From: Haematococcus lacustris
Lineage: Eukaryota > Chlorophyta > Chlorophyceae > Chlamydomonadales > Haematococcaceae
Length of the DNA: 64,000 nucleotides
Assembly: GCA_030144725.1 (NCBI GenBank)
Contig: JASKMD010000005.1
Coordinates: 429,471-493,470, forward strand
Reading direction: 5' to 3'
Part shown: positions 1-9,179 of the stretch, in pieces
Numbering within the stretch: the stretch's first letter is position 1
Layout: every line of letters begins with the position of its first letter
The notes under the pieces: generated by a model
What the model saw: only the letters and a program-made list of their open reading frames with translations
Database searches by the model: none
Told to the model about the DNA's origin: nothing
Program-made: the position numbers and the translations under genes

Positions 1-340
1 CAGCAGCAGTAGGGGGGGCAGCAGCAGCAGCAGTAGGGGGGTAGCAGCAGCAGCAGCAGTGGCAGCAGCAGCAGCAGTAGGGGGGGCAGCAGCAGCAGCA
101 GTAGGGGGGGTAGCAGCAGCAGCAGTAGGGGGGTAGCAGCAGCAGCAGCAGGGGCAGCAGCAGCAGCAGCAGCAGTGGCAGCAGCAGCAGCAGTAGGGGG
201 GGCAGCAGCAGCAGTAGGGGGGGCAGCAGCAGCAGCAGTAGGGGGGTAGCAGCAGCAGCAGTAGGGGCAGCAGCAGCAGCAGCAGTGGCAGCAGCAGCAG
301 CAGCAGTGGCAGCAGCAGCAGATATAGTAGGGGCACTGTA
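1..340. repeat. CAG-rich microsatellite interrupted by G runs
   Basis: The stretch is built of short (CAG)n blocks separated by TAGGGGGG or TGG spacers. It runs to the window edge, so its full extent is unknown. No open frame here looks like a gene. Confidence 0.9.
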
Positions 341-344
341 GCAC

Positions 345-800
345 TTACCTACCTTTTGGCTGCTGAGTGAAGGGGGGGGGAGTGGAAGAGTGAAGGCGGG
401 GAGGGGAGGTAGATGTATGGGAGGGGAGGTAGATGTATGGGAGGGGAGGTAGATGTATGGGGGGGATGTAGGGGAGGGGAGGTAGATGTGGAAGGCGGGA
501 GGTGGGAGGCAGGGAGGCGGGAGACGGGGAGGCGGGAGGCAGGGAGGCGGGAGGTGGGGAGGCGGGAGGCTCAACCGGGTTGGGCTGGGCGGGGGTGAGT
601 TGGGTTGGGGGCATGGGTTGGGGTGGGTGGGGGCATGGGTTGGGGGCATGGGTTGGGGTGGGTGGGGGCATGGGTGGGGGTGGGGGCGGGGGAGGGAGCG
701 GGGGCGGGGGCGGGGGCGGGGGCGGGGGCGGGGGCGGGGGCGGGGGCGGGGGCGGGGGCGGGGGCGGGGGCGGGGGCGGGGGAGGATGAATTGGGAGGGG
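345..800. repeat. G-rich minisatellites, including a (GGGGGC)n run
   Basis: Three simple arrays follow each other: a GGGAGGTAGATGTAT unit at 405-490, a GGCGGGAGG-type unit at 490-570, and a nearly pure GGGGGC hexamer array at about 668-783. Strong G/C strand asymmetry explains the long open frames on both strands, which are low-complexity artefacts. Confidence 0.85.
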
Positions 801-1689
801 GTGGTTGTATAGGGAAAGTGGAGGGGAGGTGACCCATCAGACCTGCAACCAAGGGGCGTGCACGTGCGGTAGGGTGACCAGGCTGGGCACTGTGTTAGCT
901 ATCACCGTGGCCTTACCTTTGTGGTCCTCCTGGCCTCCTACCTGCTCACACCAGGCAACATATCCCATGCGCCAGTGGGGTGGGACTGCGGTGGGGAGTG
1001 TAGGGTTTAGGGAAGGGAAGGTGGGGTGAGGTGGGGGTTGCGATGCCACGTCAATCGAAGGGTGGGAGAGGGGAAGGGTAGGCTTGACAAGTATGGGAGG
1101 GGAGAGGGAGGGAGAGGGGGAAGGGAGGGGTGGGAAGAGGGTGGGTGGGGTGGGCTTTCTCCTGGCTGCTGGGATGTCAGGGGAGAGGTGACGGGGAGGG
1201 GGGAAGTGGGGGGTGGAAGAGGTGGAAGTGGAGGGACGACAAGCTGGGCGTTGGTGGTGGGCGTGGGAAAGGGGAGGAAAAGGGGATGGGGAAGGGTGTG
1301 ACGATCAACCCTGCAGCGGGACAAGGGGCATGCTAGCGGTTAAGGTGGGTACAGGGTGCCACATACCTGCACTCACCTTCTGCTGGGGTGTGGTGTATAT
1401 GTGTGTGGGAGGAAGGGGAGGAAGGGGAGGGAAGGGAAGGGGAGGTCCATGGGGAGGGCGAGAGAAGTGGGGAGCGCATTGATAGTCTCACGTGTAGGCG
1501 CACAAGACCTGCGGCAATGATGTGACGATTTGTGTAACGAAGCAAACATTGGACATGGGTACTAGATGCACTCACCATTAGAGTAGGGAGATGTAGAGCT
1601 GGCAGATGGAGGGGCAGGTGTAGCAGCCCTCCATTACAACCCACCTTCCTTTGTCCTCACCTCAGTAGGAAGTGCAGGGTGGGAGAGTA
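801..1689. repeat. Degenerate G-rich array with a conserved GACCTGCAGCAA-like block
   Basis: No gene is visible. A degenerate block of the form CAGACCTGCAgCAA-GGGGCAtGC-GCGGT-AGG recurs near 838, 1297 and 2296 (looser near 1495), separated by G-rich filler. The same block recurs at about 24750, 24995 and 25597 in the element at 21697-30077 and, in opposite orientation, near 26722, 27030 and 27420. This suggests the left edge of the window is the interior of a related element. Confidence 0.55.
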
Positions 1690-2154
1690 GGGTTGGGCTG
1701 GGCTGGGCTGGGCTGGGCTGGGCTGGGCTGGGCTGGGCTGGGCTGGGCTGGGCTGGGCTGGGCTGGGCTGGGCTGGGCTGGGCTGGGCTGGGCTGGGCTG
1801 GGCTGGGCTGGGCTGGGCTGGGCTGGGCTGGGCTGGGCTGGGCTGGGCTGGGCTGGGCTGGGCTGGGCTGGGCTGGGCTGGGCTGGGCTGGGCTGGGCTG
1901 GGCTGGGCTGGGCTGGGCTGGGCTGGGCTGGGCTGGGCTGGGCTGGGCTGGGCTGGGCTGGGCTGGGCTGGGCTGGGCTGGGCTGGGCTGGGCTGGGCTG
2001 GGCTGGGCTGGGCTGGGCTGGGCTGGGCTGGGCTGGGCTGGGCTGGGCTGGGCTGGGCTGGGCTGGGCTGGGCTGGGCTGGGCTGGGCTGGGCTGGGCTG
2101 GGCTGGGCTGGGCTGGGCTGGGCTGGGCTGGGCTGGGCTGGGCTGGGCTGGGCT
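1690..2154. repeat. (GGGCT)n pentanucleotide array
   Basis: About 460 bp of near-perfect GGGCT repeat. The long ORFs on both strands are repeat translations (AQPSP or GLGWA periods). A related array, (GCCCA)n, lies at 43618-43866. Confidence 0.95.
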
Positions 2155-2194
2155 GCAACACAAGGGAGGCAACAGTGGGAACGTTGTGGGAGGT

Positions 2195-2245
2195 GATGAA
2201 ATGGTGGTGGTGGTGGTGGTGGTGGTGGTGGTGGTGGTGGTGGTG
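2195..2245. repeat. (GGT)n microsatellite
   Basis: An uninterrupted run of GGT triplets of about 45 bp, followed by G-rich filler. Confidence 0.9.
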
Positions 2246-2469
2246 AGGGGGACTGGGAGGGGGTGGTGAACAGGGAGGTACTAGGCGTGATTGTAAGGCC
2301 TGCAGCAACCAGGTGTGGTAGCGGTTAGGCTGGATACTAAGGGCTATGCTGCGCAATGCTAGCTCCTTCTAAGCTCTTACCTTGGTCCTAAGCTCTTACC
2401 ATGGTCCGTCTGGCCTCTTCGCTGCTCACAACACGTTGCACCTGCCTTGCGTTGGTGCATCAATGCTTG

Positions 2470-2830
2470 CGATAATTGCGGAGAATCGTTGCGAGGAAAC
2501 TGGCCGCGAGGCTGGCTGCGAAACTGGCTGCGAGGCTGGCTGCGAGGAAAATGGCTGCGAGGCTGGCTGCGAGGTGAGATCCTCGCACCGAGCTGCCTCA
2601 CAGGTATGCTTCTGCGCTGCTGGACCAGCTGTGTGGCCGCGAGGTTGATTGCCGAGTATGTGGCTGCGAGTATGGGGTAGATGTGGCTGCGAGTATGGGT
2701 AACCTCGTGCGATGCCATCTGTGGACCAGCTGTGTGGCCGCGAGGTTGATTGCCGAGTATGTGGCTGCGAGTATGGGCTAGATGCGGCTGCGAGTATGGG
2801 TAACCTCGTGCGATGCCATCGCTGCAATAC
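2470..2830. repeat. GCTGCGAGG-type degenerate repeats with a ~100-bp duplication
   Basis: Units close to GGCTGCGAGGCT are repeated from 2490 to 2580. A segment of about 90-100 bp beginning ACCAGCTGTGTGGCCGCG occurs at 2625 and again at 2728. Similar GGCTGCGAG units occur at 25775-25945 in the element at 21697-30077, also just after a G-rich array, so the order of parts is the same in both places. Confidence 0.7.
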
Positions 2831-2904
2831 CGGCTACACGATGCTGCGACTAAGTGTTGGACGGATGCCTAAATGCAAGTGAGATGTTCAGAATTTTTTT
2901 CGAG

Positions 2905-3715
2905 GAGGTACCTCGAGGTACTGTAGATGTTTACAGTACTGTAGCTGTCTACAGTACTGTAGATGTCTACAGTACTGTAGAGGTCTACAGTACTGTAGAT
3001 GTCTACAGTACTGTAGATGTCTACAGTACTGTAAATGGTCTCTCGAGGTACCTCGAGGTACCTACAGTACTGTAGATGTCTACAGTACTGTAGATGTCTA
3101 CAGTACTGTAGATGTCTACATTACTGTAGAGGTCTACAGTACTGTAGATGTCTACAGTACTGTAGATGTCTACAGTACTGTAAATGGTCTCTCGAGGTAC
3201 CTCGAGGTACCTACAGTACTGTAGATGTCTACAGTACTGTAGATGTCTACAGTACTGTAGATGTCTACAGGACTGTAGATGTCTACAGTACTGTAGATGT
3301 CTACAGTACTGTAAATGGTCTCTTGAGGTACCTCGAGGTACCTACAGTACTGTAGATGTCTACAGTACTGTAGATGTCTACAGTACTGTAGATGTCTACA
3401 GTACTGTAGAGGTCTACAGTACTGTAGAGGTCTACAGTACTGTAGATGTCTACAGTACTGTAGATGTCTACAGTACTGTAAATGGTCTCTCGAGGTACCT
3501 CGAGGTACCTACAGTACTGTAGATGTCTACAGTACTGTAGATGTCTACAGTACTGTAGATGTCTACAGTACTGTAAGTGGTCTCTCGAGGTACCCCGACA
3601 GTACTGTAGACACCTACAGTACTGTAGACATCTACAGTACTGTAGACATCTACAGTACTGTTCGTGTACTCGCGAGGTACCCCGACAGTACTGTAGACAT
3701 CTACAGTACTGTAGC
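2905..3715. repeat. Palindrome array: CTACAGTACTGTAG units
   Basis: The perfect 14-bp palindrome CTACAGTACTGTAG, mostly followed by ATGT, repeats with a period of about 18 bp. Every 120-160 bp it is interrupted by a GAGGTACCTCGAGGTACC block that is itself palindromic. After about 3590 the units turn into CTACAGTACTGTAGACAT. A shorter copy lies at 41160-41287. The translations in this stretch are repeat artefacts. Confidence 0.95.
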
Positions 3716-3928
3716 ATGGCCGTAACTCACCAACCGCGCAAAATCACGAATTTTAGTTTCAACCCCCAATCTTACAATGCCTTCATTTGACTATGTACCA
3801 AATCCGAGGCTCCGAATCTCAAAAATGCTGTTACTAATTTTCCTGAGTGCAGCACCTGGAGGCCAGGCAAGCCCAAGCCTGGAGGTGGACAACCACGGTG
3901 TTGACCGCTTGCTGTTGGAGTGGAAGCA
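3716..3928 (+). repeat. 213-bp segment duplicated at 41287-41500
   Basis: From CATGGCCGTAACTCACC to the base before the CACT terminus the sequence is almost identical to 41287-41500. At 3871-3928 one frame stays open and reads ...NHGVDRLLLEWK up to the CACT terminus. This may be a fragment of a host gene flanking the giant element, but that is only a suggestion. Confidence 0.6.
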
Positions 3929-4089
3929 CACTCACGATAAATAAGGCCGACGCGAGGGCCTTTTTTGCGTCGGAAGGACTTTCTGCTCCGATAGAACGAT
4001 AGAGCGTTGAGTTTAAGGGGGACCTCGCTCTTGAATGAAGTCCTAACTCGCAGCGGTTGCGAAGATACATCGATCCGCGCGCGAGGTAC

Positions 4090-4770
4090 CCCCCCCCTTT
4101 TTGGGAATCTGTACAGATGCCCGTCTAATGGCCCCGCCATCTGTACAGATGCTTGTCGATGGGCCCAAGGATATGCGGCATCTGTACAGATTCCTTCCTT
4201 GCATCTGTACAGATACGTATTGTCAGCATCTGTACAGATTCCTTACAGCTATCTGTTCAGATGTGTGCGTCTGTTCAGAATAACCTCTAAGCATCTGTAC
4301 AGATAAATCATAGGCTGTATCTGTACAGATGTCAGTGGTGTATCTGTACAGAAAGAAAGGATGTTATCTGTACAGATGGCAAGCGTGAGAATCTGTACAG
4401 ATTGTCTGATGTTTATCTGTACAGATGCAATTTGCTGTCATCTGTACAGATAATTAGGGTTGCATCTGTACAGATTCTACAAGAGAGCATCTGTACAGAT
4501 GGTAAAAGGTACTGTCTGTACAGATAGCTTTGGTCAAATCTGTACAGATATTATGATGGGGCATCTGAACAGATATATTTGAGTTCATCTGTATGAGGGT
4601 AAGGCAGCATCTGTACAGATAGCTATATTGAATATCTGTTCAGATAGCTATAGATGTGTCTGTACAGATAGCGATATTAAGCATCTGTACAGATACGTAT
4701 GGGTGCGTCTGTACAGATAGAAAAGAAGAGCATCTGTACAGATACTCGAAGGTGCGTCTGTACAGATAAC
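4090..4770. repeat. ATCTGTACAGAT palindrome array, left subterminal
   Basis: About 28 copies of the perfect 12-bp palindrome ATCTGTACAGAT or one-base variants (GTCTGTACAGAT, ATCTGTTCAGAT) occur every 21-27 bp with unrelated spacers of 9-15 bp. A mirrored array lies just inside the right end at 56120-57090. CACTA-type elements are known to carry short subterminal motifs bound by their transposase-associated proteins, which is the likely role here. Confidence 0.85.
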
Positions 4771-4848
4771 AAGCACGAAGAGTGGCTTGCATCGTAAAGT
4801 ATGCTTGCATTTTGCTGAATGTGATAGACTTGTTACATCTGATAGCTG

Positions 4849-5499
4849 GTGATGTCGTCTTCAAGCGGGAGCTCTTCCGTGGCTACTACTGTCGATTTGC
4901 AGCGATTGGCTGAGCAAGAGGAGGCCGTCGTCACTCCCGTGCAGCCTCCACGCGAGGCTCCACTGCGACGTGCACCATCACCATGTGATACCGTGTCGCC
5001 TAGTGTCTTGCAGTACTTGGACCAACATCCGCCCATCTTGGTAGCCCAACTACGACTGCAACGCACCCACAACTACCTGGACCAACAAATGAAGCTGCTG
5101 GTCATCAATCTATTGACATCCCTCATGCCATTCTTGGTTGCCGTTACCCGGTTTCTAAACATGGTGACCCTCATCGCCTGTCTAGTTGGTGATGCGCTGC
5201 GTTTGAGTGGAGAAGCTCATCAGCTACCACATGCGTCTGTGGCTCCCACTCTGCCTCTGGAGGCCGAGTCTGAACTGGACGAGGTGGACATGGTGCCTGC
5301 CACCCAACCATACCCTTATGTCTCAACTACACAACCCATTGCACCGCCCAATGATGAAGCGGTTGGTTTGGATGACCTGTCCACTCCTCCTTTGCTAGGT
5401 GATTGGCCTGTGCTGATTATGGATTCCCAGGAGCAAGGATGCCATGATGATGTCCTGGTACCTCATCATGACTCGCCTACCAAGAAGTCACGGCATTAG
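4849..5499 (+). CDS. Hypothetical protein, Ser-rich start and central hydrophobic segment
   Basis: A 216-residue ORF with normal, non-repetitive composition, so probably a real gene. I do not recognise the family. Residues 1-12 are Ser-rich. Residues about 80-115 form a hydrophobic stretch containing LLVINLLTSLMPFLVAVTRF and LIACLVG that could be one or two membrane-associated helices. The C-terminal third is acidic and Pro-rich and ends in a basic KKSRH tail. It starts about 80 bp after the left palindrome array and is the first gene inside the giant element. No intron is needed. An alternative is that it is one exon of a longer gene. Confidence 0.55.
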   Translation: MMSSSSGSSSVATTVDLQRLAEQEEAVVTPVQPPREAPLRRAPSPCDTVSPSVLQYLDQHPPILVAQLRLQRTHNYLDQQMKLLVINLLTSLMPFLVAVTRFLNMVTLIACLVGDALRLSGEAHQLPHASVAPTLPLEAESELDEVDMVPATQPYPYVSTTQPIAPPNDEAVGLDDLSTPPLLGDWPVLIMDSQEQGCHDDVLVPHHDSPTKKSRH

Positions 5500-5978
5500 G
5501 CTCACGATTAGACTTTAGACCTTGTACAGCATGGTACAAGAAGATGGTGCTCATTGAATGCATTGGATGTTATGAGATGTGAAGACTCAACTTTTGATGC
5601 GAGTGTTCCATTGTCCTTGATGTAAGAGATGGTTATAACTAATGCTTGGGTGTCATAGGTGAACCTCTGATGTGGGTGTACTGCACCACGTGCAAATCTA
5701 TGTACGCTCCAGACTAGTGTCAGGGTCAGGGTCAATGTTAGGGATAGGGTTAGGGTTAGGGTCAGGGTTAACTTCGATGTATGCCTATTTGCATGAACAG
5801 TAGGCTATTAGCCTTGAAATCAGCTATGATAGTGGAAACCAGTGTCTTGATACTCAATAAACCATGGCACTCATATGACTGACAAACCAGCTGCTTATGC
5901 ATTCATTGTCTCGTTCATGCAAGGTCACACTACGTCGCTGTATATGTCATCATGAATGTTGTAGCCATGTGATGCAGT
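5500..5978. other. Intergenic region with a short TTAGGG-like tract
   Basis: No gene is seen. Positions 5735-5772 hold degenerate GGGTTA/GGGTCA repeats resembling an interstitial TTAGGG telomere-type tract. The rest is unique A/T-richer sequence between two convergent genes. Confidence 0.6.
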
Positions 5979-7235
5979 CTAGATCTGCCACTTCACACGC
6001 AATGGAAACACACCCTCCATGAGGCGCTCCTCCCCCCCTATGTGCGTGGTGTCAATGAAGATGGACACCCAATTGCAATCATTTTCTTCCACAGCTTGCT
6101 TTATGTGCAAAGCAACATCATCATAATGGCACCCCGTGCACTTAGCCAGCCACACGGCGCTGAGCCTGGGAAGGCCTACTATGACGGCCTTCCACAGCTC
6201 AACGGATGAGAGGATGTGGGCATTTTCTATACGCAGATAGTGGCACGTGCCACCAAAACCTGCCAAGGCTTCCAAATCACTGGCAGCCACGGGAGATCGG
6301 TAGACACTGCTGCCACACTCCACTTTCACCTCCTTGAAGCAGCCTTGCAAGGGACGCAAGGCAGCCACTACCTCGGGAGGGTAGCTTCCCACACTCATGC
6401 GCAACTCATCAACCACCAGCTTGTGACCGGCATGCGCAGCATAAAAGTCCTCCATGGAAGAGCCCTCACCACCCCATGACCCATCCAAGCGCTTAATGTG
6501 TATTGCCACCAAACCATTCAGGGCTGGCAGCTTGCTCAATGTGGCCCAGTGCATGGTGTCCACATGTAAGGTGTCCCACATGCTGACCTGCTCAGCAAGG
6601 GAGTCCTCCAGGTCGTCCAGAGTTGGGACATGCAGGGAATGAAGGTCGAGGGTGGACTTGACAAAGGCTGACAGGCCGCTGTTATTGTCGCCCGTCCAGC
6701 TGGTTGTGGTGAGGTCCAGATGGGTCAGCCGCTGAGCTATGGCTGGGTGGGACAGGAGCCTGGTCAAATCTTGGATGTTGACGAGCTGCACGCTGACCTT
6801 CAAAGCTGTGCAGTTGGGCAGGTTGGTGGACAGCAAGGCCTGCCAGCTCTCAAGGTCCGTGTTGCGCAGGACATTGAGCTCTCCCTTGAGATGCACTGTG
6901 TGGACTATTGGGCAGATGCCAAAGTCTTCGACCATCTTGGTCAGGCGTTCTGAGAAATCGCTCTTGGGCCAGAGACCCCGCCGCTTCAAGACCAGCACGA
7001 CAGGCTCCGCCCTGGTCCTGAATGCCTCCGCGGCCGGCAGCCCTAGGAAGCCCGAGTAGGCGTCGATGTACAACACCAGTGTCTTGCAATTGACCAAGCA
7101 GGCGGTGAGGGTTCCCGTGCTGCAGCGGCTGAAATGACGAGCTATGGGAAGCGCCGTCACCAACTTGACAATCTTAGCTAGTATCTCATTTGGCATGTCG
7201 CTAAGGCGCTTAGGGCTGTCCGTGGGTTGCGACAT
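5979..7235 (-). CDS. F-box-like leucine-rich protein (copy 1)
   Basis: A 418-residue single-exon ORF. Residues about 11-40 (LSDMPNEILAKIVKLV...IARHFSRCSTG) fit the F-box pattern of Leu/Pro-x-Glu-Ile-Leu followed by a hydrophobic helix and a Phe-Ser-x-Cys end. The rest consists of irregular Leu-rich segments such as LTHLDLTTTSW and LHSLHVPTLDDL, as in degenerate LRR solenoids. F-box proteins normally serve as substrate receptors in SCF ubiquitin ligases, with LRRs binding the substrate. The ATG lies 9 bp inside the longest ORF of the divergent neighbour, so the two genes must share a compact promoter. Four paralogues follow. Family assignment is by motif only. Confidence 0.75.
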   Translation of the reverse strand: MSQPTDSPKRLSDMPNEILAKIVKLVTALPIARHFSRCSTGTLTACLVNCKTLVLYIDAYSGFLGLPAAEAFRTRAEPVVLVLKRRGLWPKSDFSERLTKMVEDFGICPIVHTVHLKGELNVLRNTDLESWQALLSTNLPNCTALKVSVQLVNIQDLTRLLSHPAIAQRLTHLDLTTTSWTGDNNSGLSAFVKSTLDLHSLHVPTLDDLEDSLAEQVSMWDTLHVDTMHWATLSKLPALNGLVAIHIKRLDGSWGGEGSSMEDFYAAHAGHKLVVDELRMSVGSYPPEVVAALRPLQGCFKEVKVECGSSVYRSPVAASDLEALAGFGGTCHYLRIENAHILSSVELWKAVIVGLPRLSAVWLAKCTGCHYDDVALHIKQAVEENDCNWVSIFIDTTHIGGEERLMEGVFPLRVKWQI

Positions 7236-7367
7236 CGTGGGACGCTACTGCTGCGTTGTGCGATGTACTGGGCGATGCACATGTCCCTTGCGGTTGTACT
7301 GGTTGGACTTGCAATGATTGTTGCAAGTGTTGTGTCGTGCAATCGTCGCGATTCCAATTCGCCAGCT

Positions 7368-8657
7368 ATGGCCGCCACCACCCAGCTCTGCCACCTGCCC
7401 ACAGAAGTCTTGTCCAACATTGCCTCGCGCTTGTTGTCGAAGGCTGATGTAATTGCGTTCAGCCGCACCTGTGGCGCAGTCCTGGCAGCATGCCTAGCGA
7501 CCTGCTCGACTCTCACCCTCTACTTGGACCGCGAAGAAGTGAAGCGATTCGTGAAGCTGCCAGCCGTGGCGGTGCTGCGCACAAGGACTGCGCCGCTGAA
7601 GCTGATATTCCGGCAACGTGACAACATGGATTCCACTGTCGTCTCTGGCCTGTTGAGGGATGTGCTAAACGAGCTAGGTGCCTGCACAGCCGTCCGTGCC
7701 ATGCAGCTGGAAGGAGTCCGTGGGATGCAGCTACAGCTGTGGCCATGGCTGGCTGACAGCATGGTGGCATGCTTTCCCAACCTCCAAGGATTCCGCATCC
7801 AATGGCTGAGCCTTCGCCTTGACCAGGCTGTCAGTGTGCTAACCAGACCTGTTAACAGCAGCCAGCTCACCCATGTGGACATCAGCACAGCCCAGGTGCT
7901 GCCAGCCAGCCCAACACAAGTCGCTGCCTTCGTCCAGGCCTCTCTTTCCCTCCACTCTCTTCATGTCAGCAGCCTGGACCAGCTGCAGGTCTCTCTGCGT
8001 GACGCACCATGCAGCTGGCGCACGCTTCATGTGGACAACATGGAGAGCACCACCGTGAGCAAGCTGCCTCTCCATGCCGTCACTGAGGCTGTGCTTATTG
8101 GGTGCCTAACTGTGTCCACGGTGTACCACCCGTTGTCAGTTGTCACAGCCATGGCTACCAGCTTTGGTGATGGTGTGGCTGTGAGGCCACAGGTTCATGT
8201 GTTGAACCTCAGTGTCTTTGTAGCCACACGAAATGTGGATGCGCACATTGCCTCCCTGCTGCCTCTGAATGGGTGCTTTGAGCAGCTGCAGGTTTGCTGG
8301 GGTGATGCATACAATAACAAGCCCTTTGATGTCGCAGCTGTGGCAGCAGTGGCTCCCTTGTGTGGAGGGATCCACACATTGAGGGTCAAGTATGCAGTGC
8401 TAAAATCATCACCTCAGCTGTGGCAGTTGATCGTGGATAGCATGCCTTCCATCACTGCAGTGTATATTATCCAGTGCAATCATGGCTGGGTGGATGTGGC
8501 TGATGATCTGCGGGAAGTGGGCAGCCGTGAGGGGTGCAGGGTCATGGACATCTACATAGAGTGTGGGCCCGTGGGTGCTCGTGGTCGTGCTGTCCTTGCG
8601 AGGCAGACGGGTCAGCATGCCTTGCGTGTGCATTGGCTGCGTTCGATCGTTCTGTGA
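7368..8657 (+). CDS. F-box-like leucine-rich protein (copy 2)
   Basis: The open frame begins at 7227, but I place the start at 7368 (MAATTQLCHLPTEVL) because the F-box-like motif begins there: HLPTEVLSNIASRLLSKADV followed by FSRTCG. An upstream start would add a 47-residue hydrophobic leader (LAVVLVGLAMIVASVV) and overlap the divergent gene. The body is Leu-rich, with a conserved APCSWRTLHVDN block near the middle and a C-terminal SSPQLWQLIVDSMPSITAVYI block. Both blocks are shared with the split paralogue at 13027-33172. A ubiquitin-ligase adaptor role is inferred from the family. The gene shares a short divergent promoter with copy 1. Confidence 0.75.
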   Translation: MAATTQLCHLPTEVLSNIASRLLSKADVIAFSRTCGAVLAACLATCSTLTLYLDREEVKRFVKLPAVAVLRTRTAPLKLIFRQRDNMDSTVVSGLLRDVLNELGACTAVRAMQLEGVRGMQLQLWPWLADSMVACFPNLQGFRIQWLSLRLDQAVSVLTRPVNSSQLTHVDISTAQVLPASPTQVAAFVQASLSLHSLHVSSLDQLQVSLRDAPCSWRTLHVDNMESTTVSKLPLHAVTEAVLIGCLTVSTVYHPLSVVTAMATSFGDGVAVRPQVHVLNLSVFVATRNVDAHIASLLPLNGCFEQLQVCWGDAYNNKPFDVAAVAAVAPLCGGIHTLRVKYAVLKSSPQLWQLIVDSMPSITAVYIIQCNHGWVDVADDLREVGSREGCRVMDIYIECGPVGARGRAVLARQTGQHALRVHWLRSIVL

Positions 8658-9179
8658 ACGTACATAGCCCACTTCTGATCAAACGACGTGTGGGCTTACA
8701 TGGTCAACCTTGGCGCATGGCATGTCTCTTGTAACGCTAACATCTCAGTATAAGACTTAACATGAAAGGGGACCCCGAGAGAAGGTAGACAAGGTTGGCA
8801 TCCTCAGAGCCGCCTCCACCTATCCATGGTGACTGATCAACACTATGCAAACCTGGCCCACGTGATAGCCTTGACAACTGACCTTGGCACAACCCTGACA
8901 ATCAGTTGATGGTTACGCATTAGTGTTAGCACGTCAGGAGTCAGGTAGGTGGCTATTATTTCAGACCAGTGAACTGTCAGGCCGGCGGGACATTGTGAGG
9001 CCAGTTACATGCATTGGCTACAGCTTCAAGCATTGTATGGAGCCTCGAAGGTAATGGCGCCTAATTGAGACATTGATTAACATTGTCACTCATGGCCACC
9101 CATCCTTGGTGTCTGTGCTGTCCAAACAGGCCCATACTTGTGACTGTAACCCTGGACTAAGCAGCATGGTTGCAGCATG
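8658..9179. other. Intergenic region; right part duplicated near 11130-11321
   Basis: No gene is seen. The segment after about 8985 (GCCAGTTACATGCATTGG ... GGACTAAGCAGCATGG) resembles 11160-11350, which lies in the same position relative to the next paralogue. The duplication unit therefore included the 3' flank as well as the gene. Confidence 0.6.

Noticed and set aside
1634..2356. Proline-rich (AQPSP)n protein
   Set aside because: Pure GGGCT pentanucleotide array, open on both strands.
4090..4770. Regular palindromic repeats with unique spacers resemble a CRISPR array
   Set aside because: Repeats are only 12 bp and vary, spacers are 9-15 bp, there are no cas genes, and the surroundings are eukaryotic transposons.
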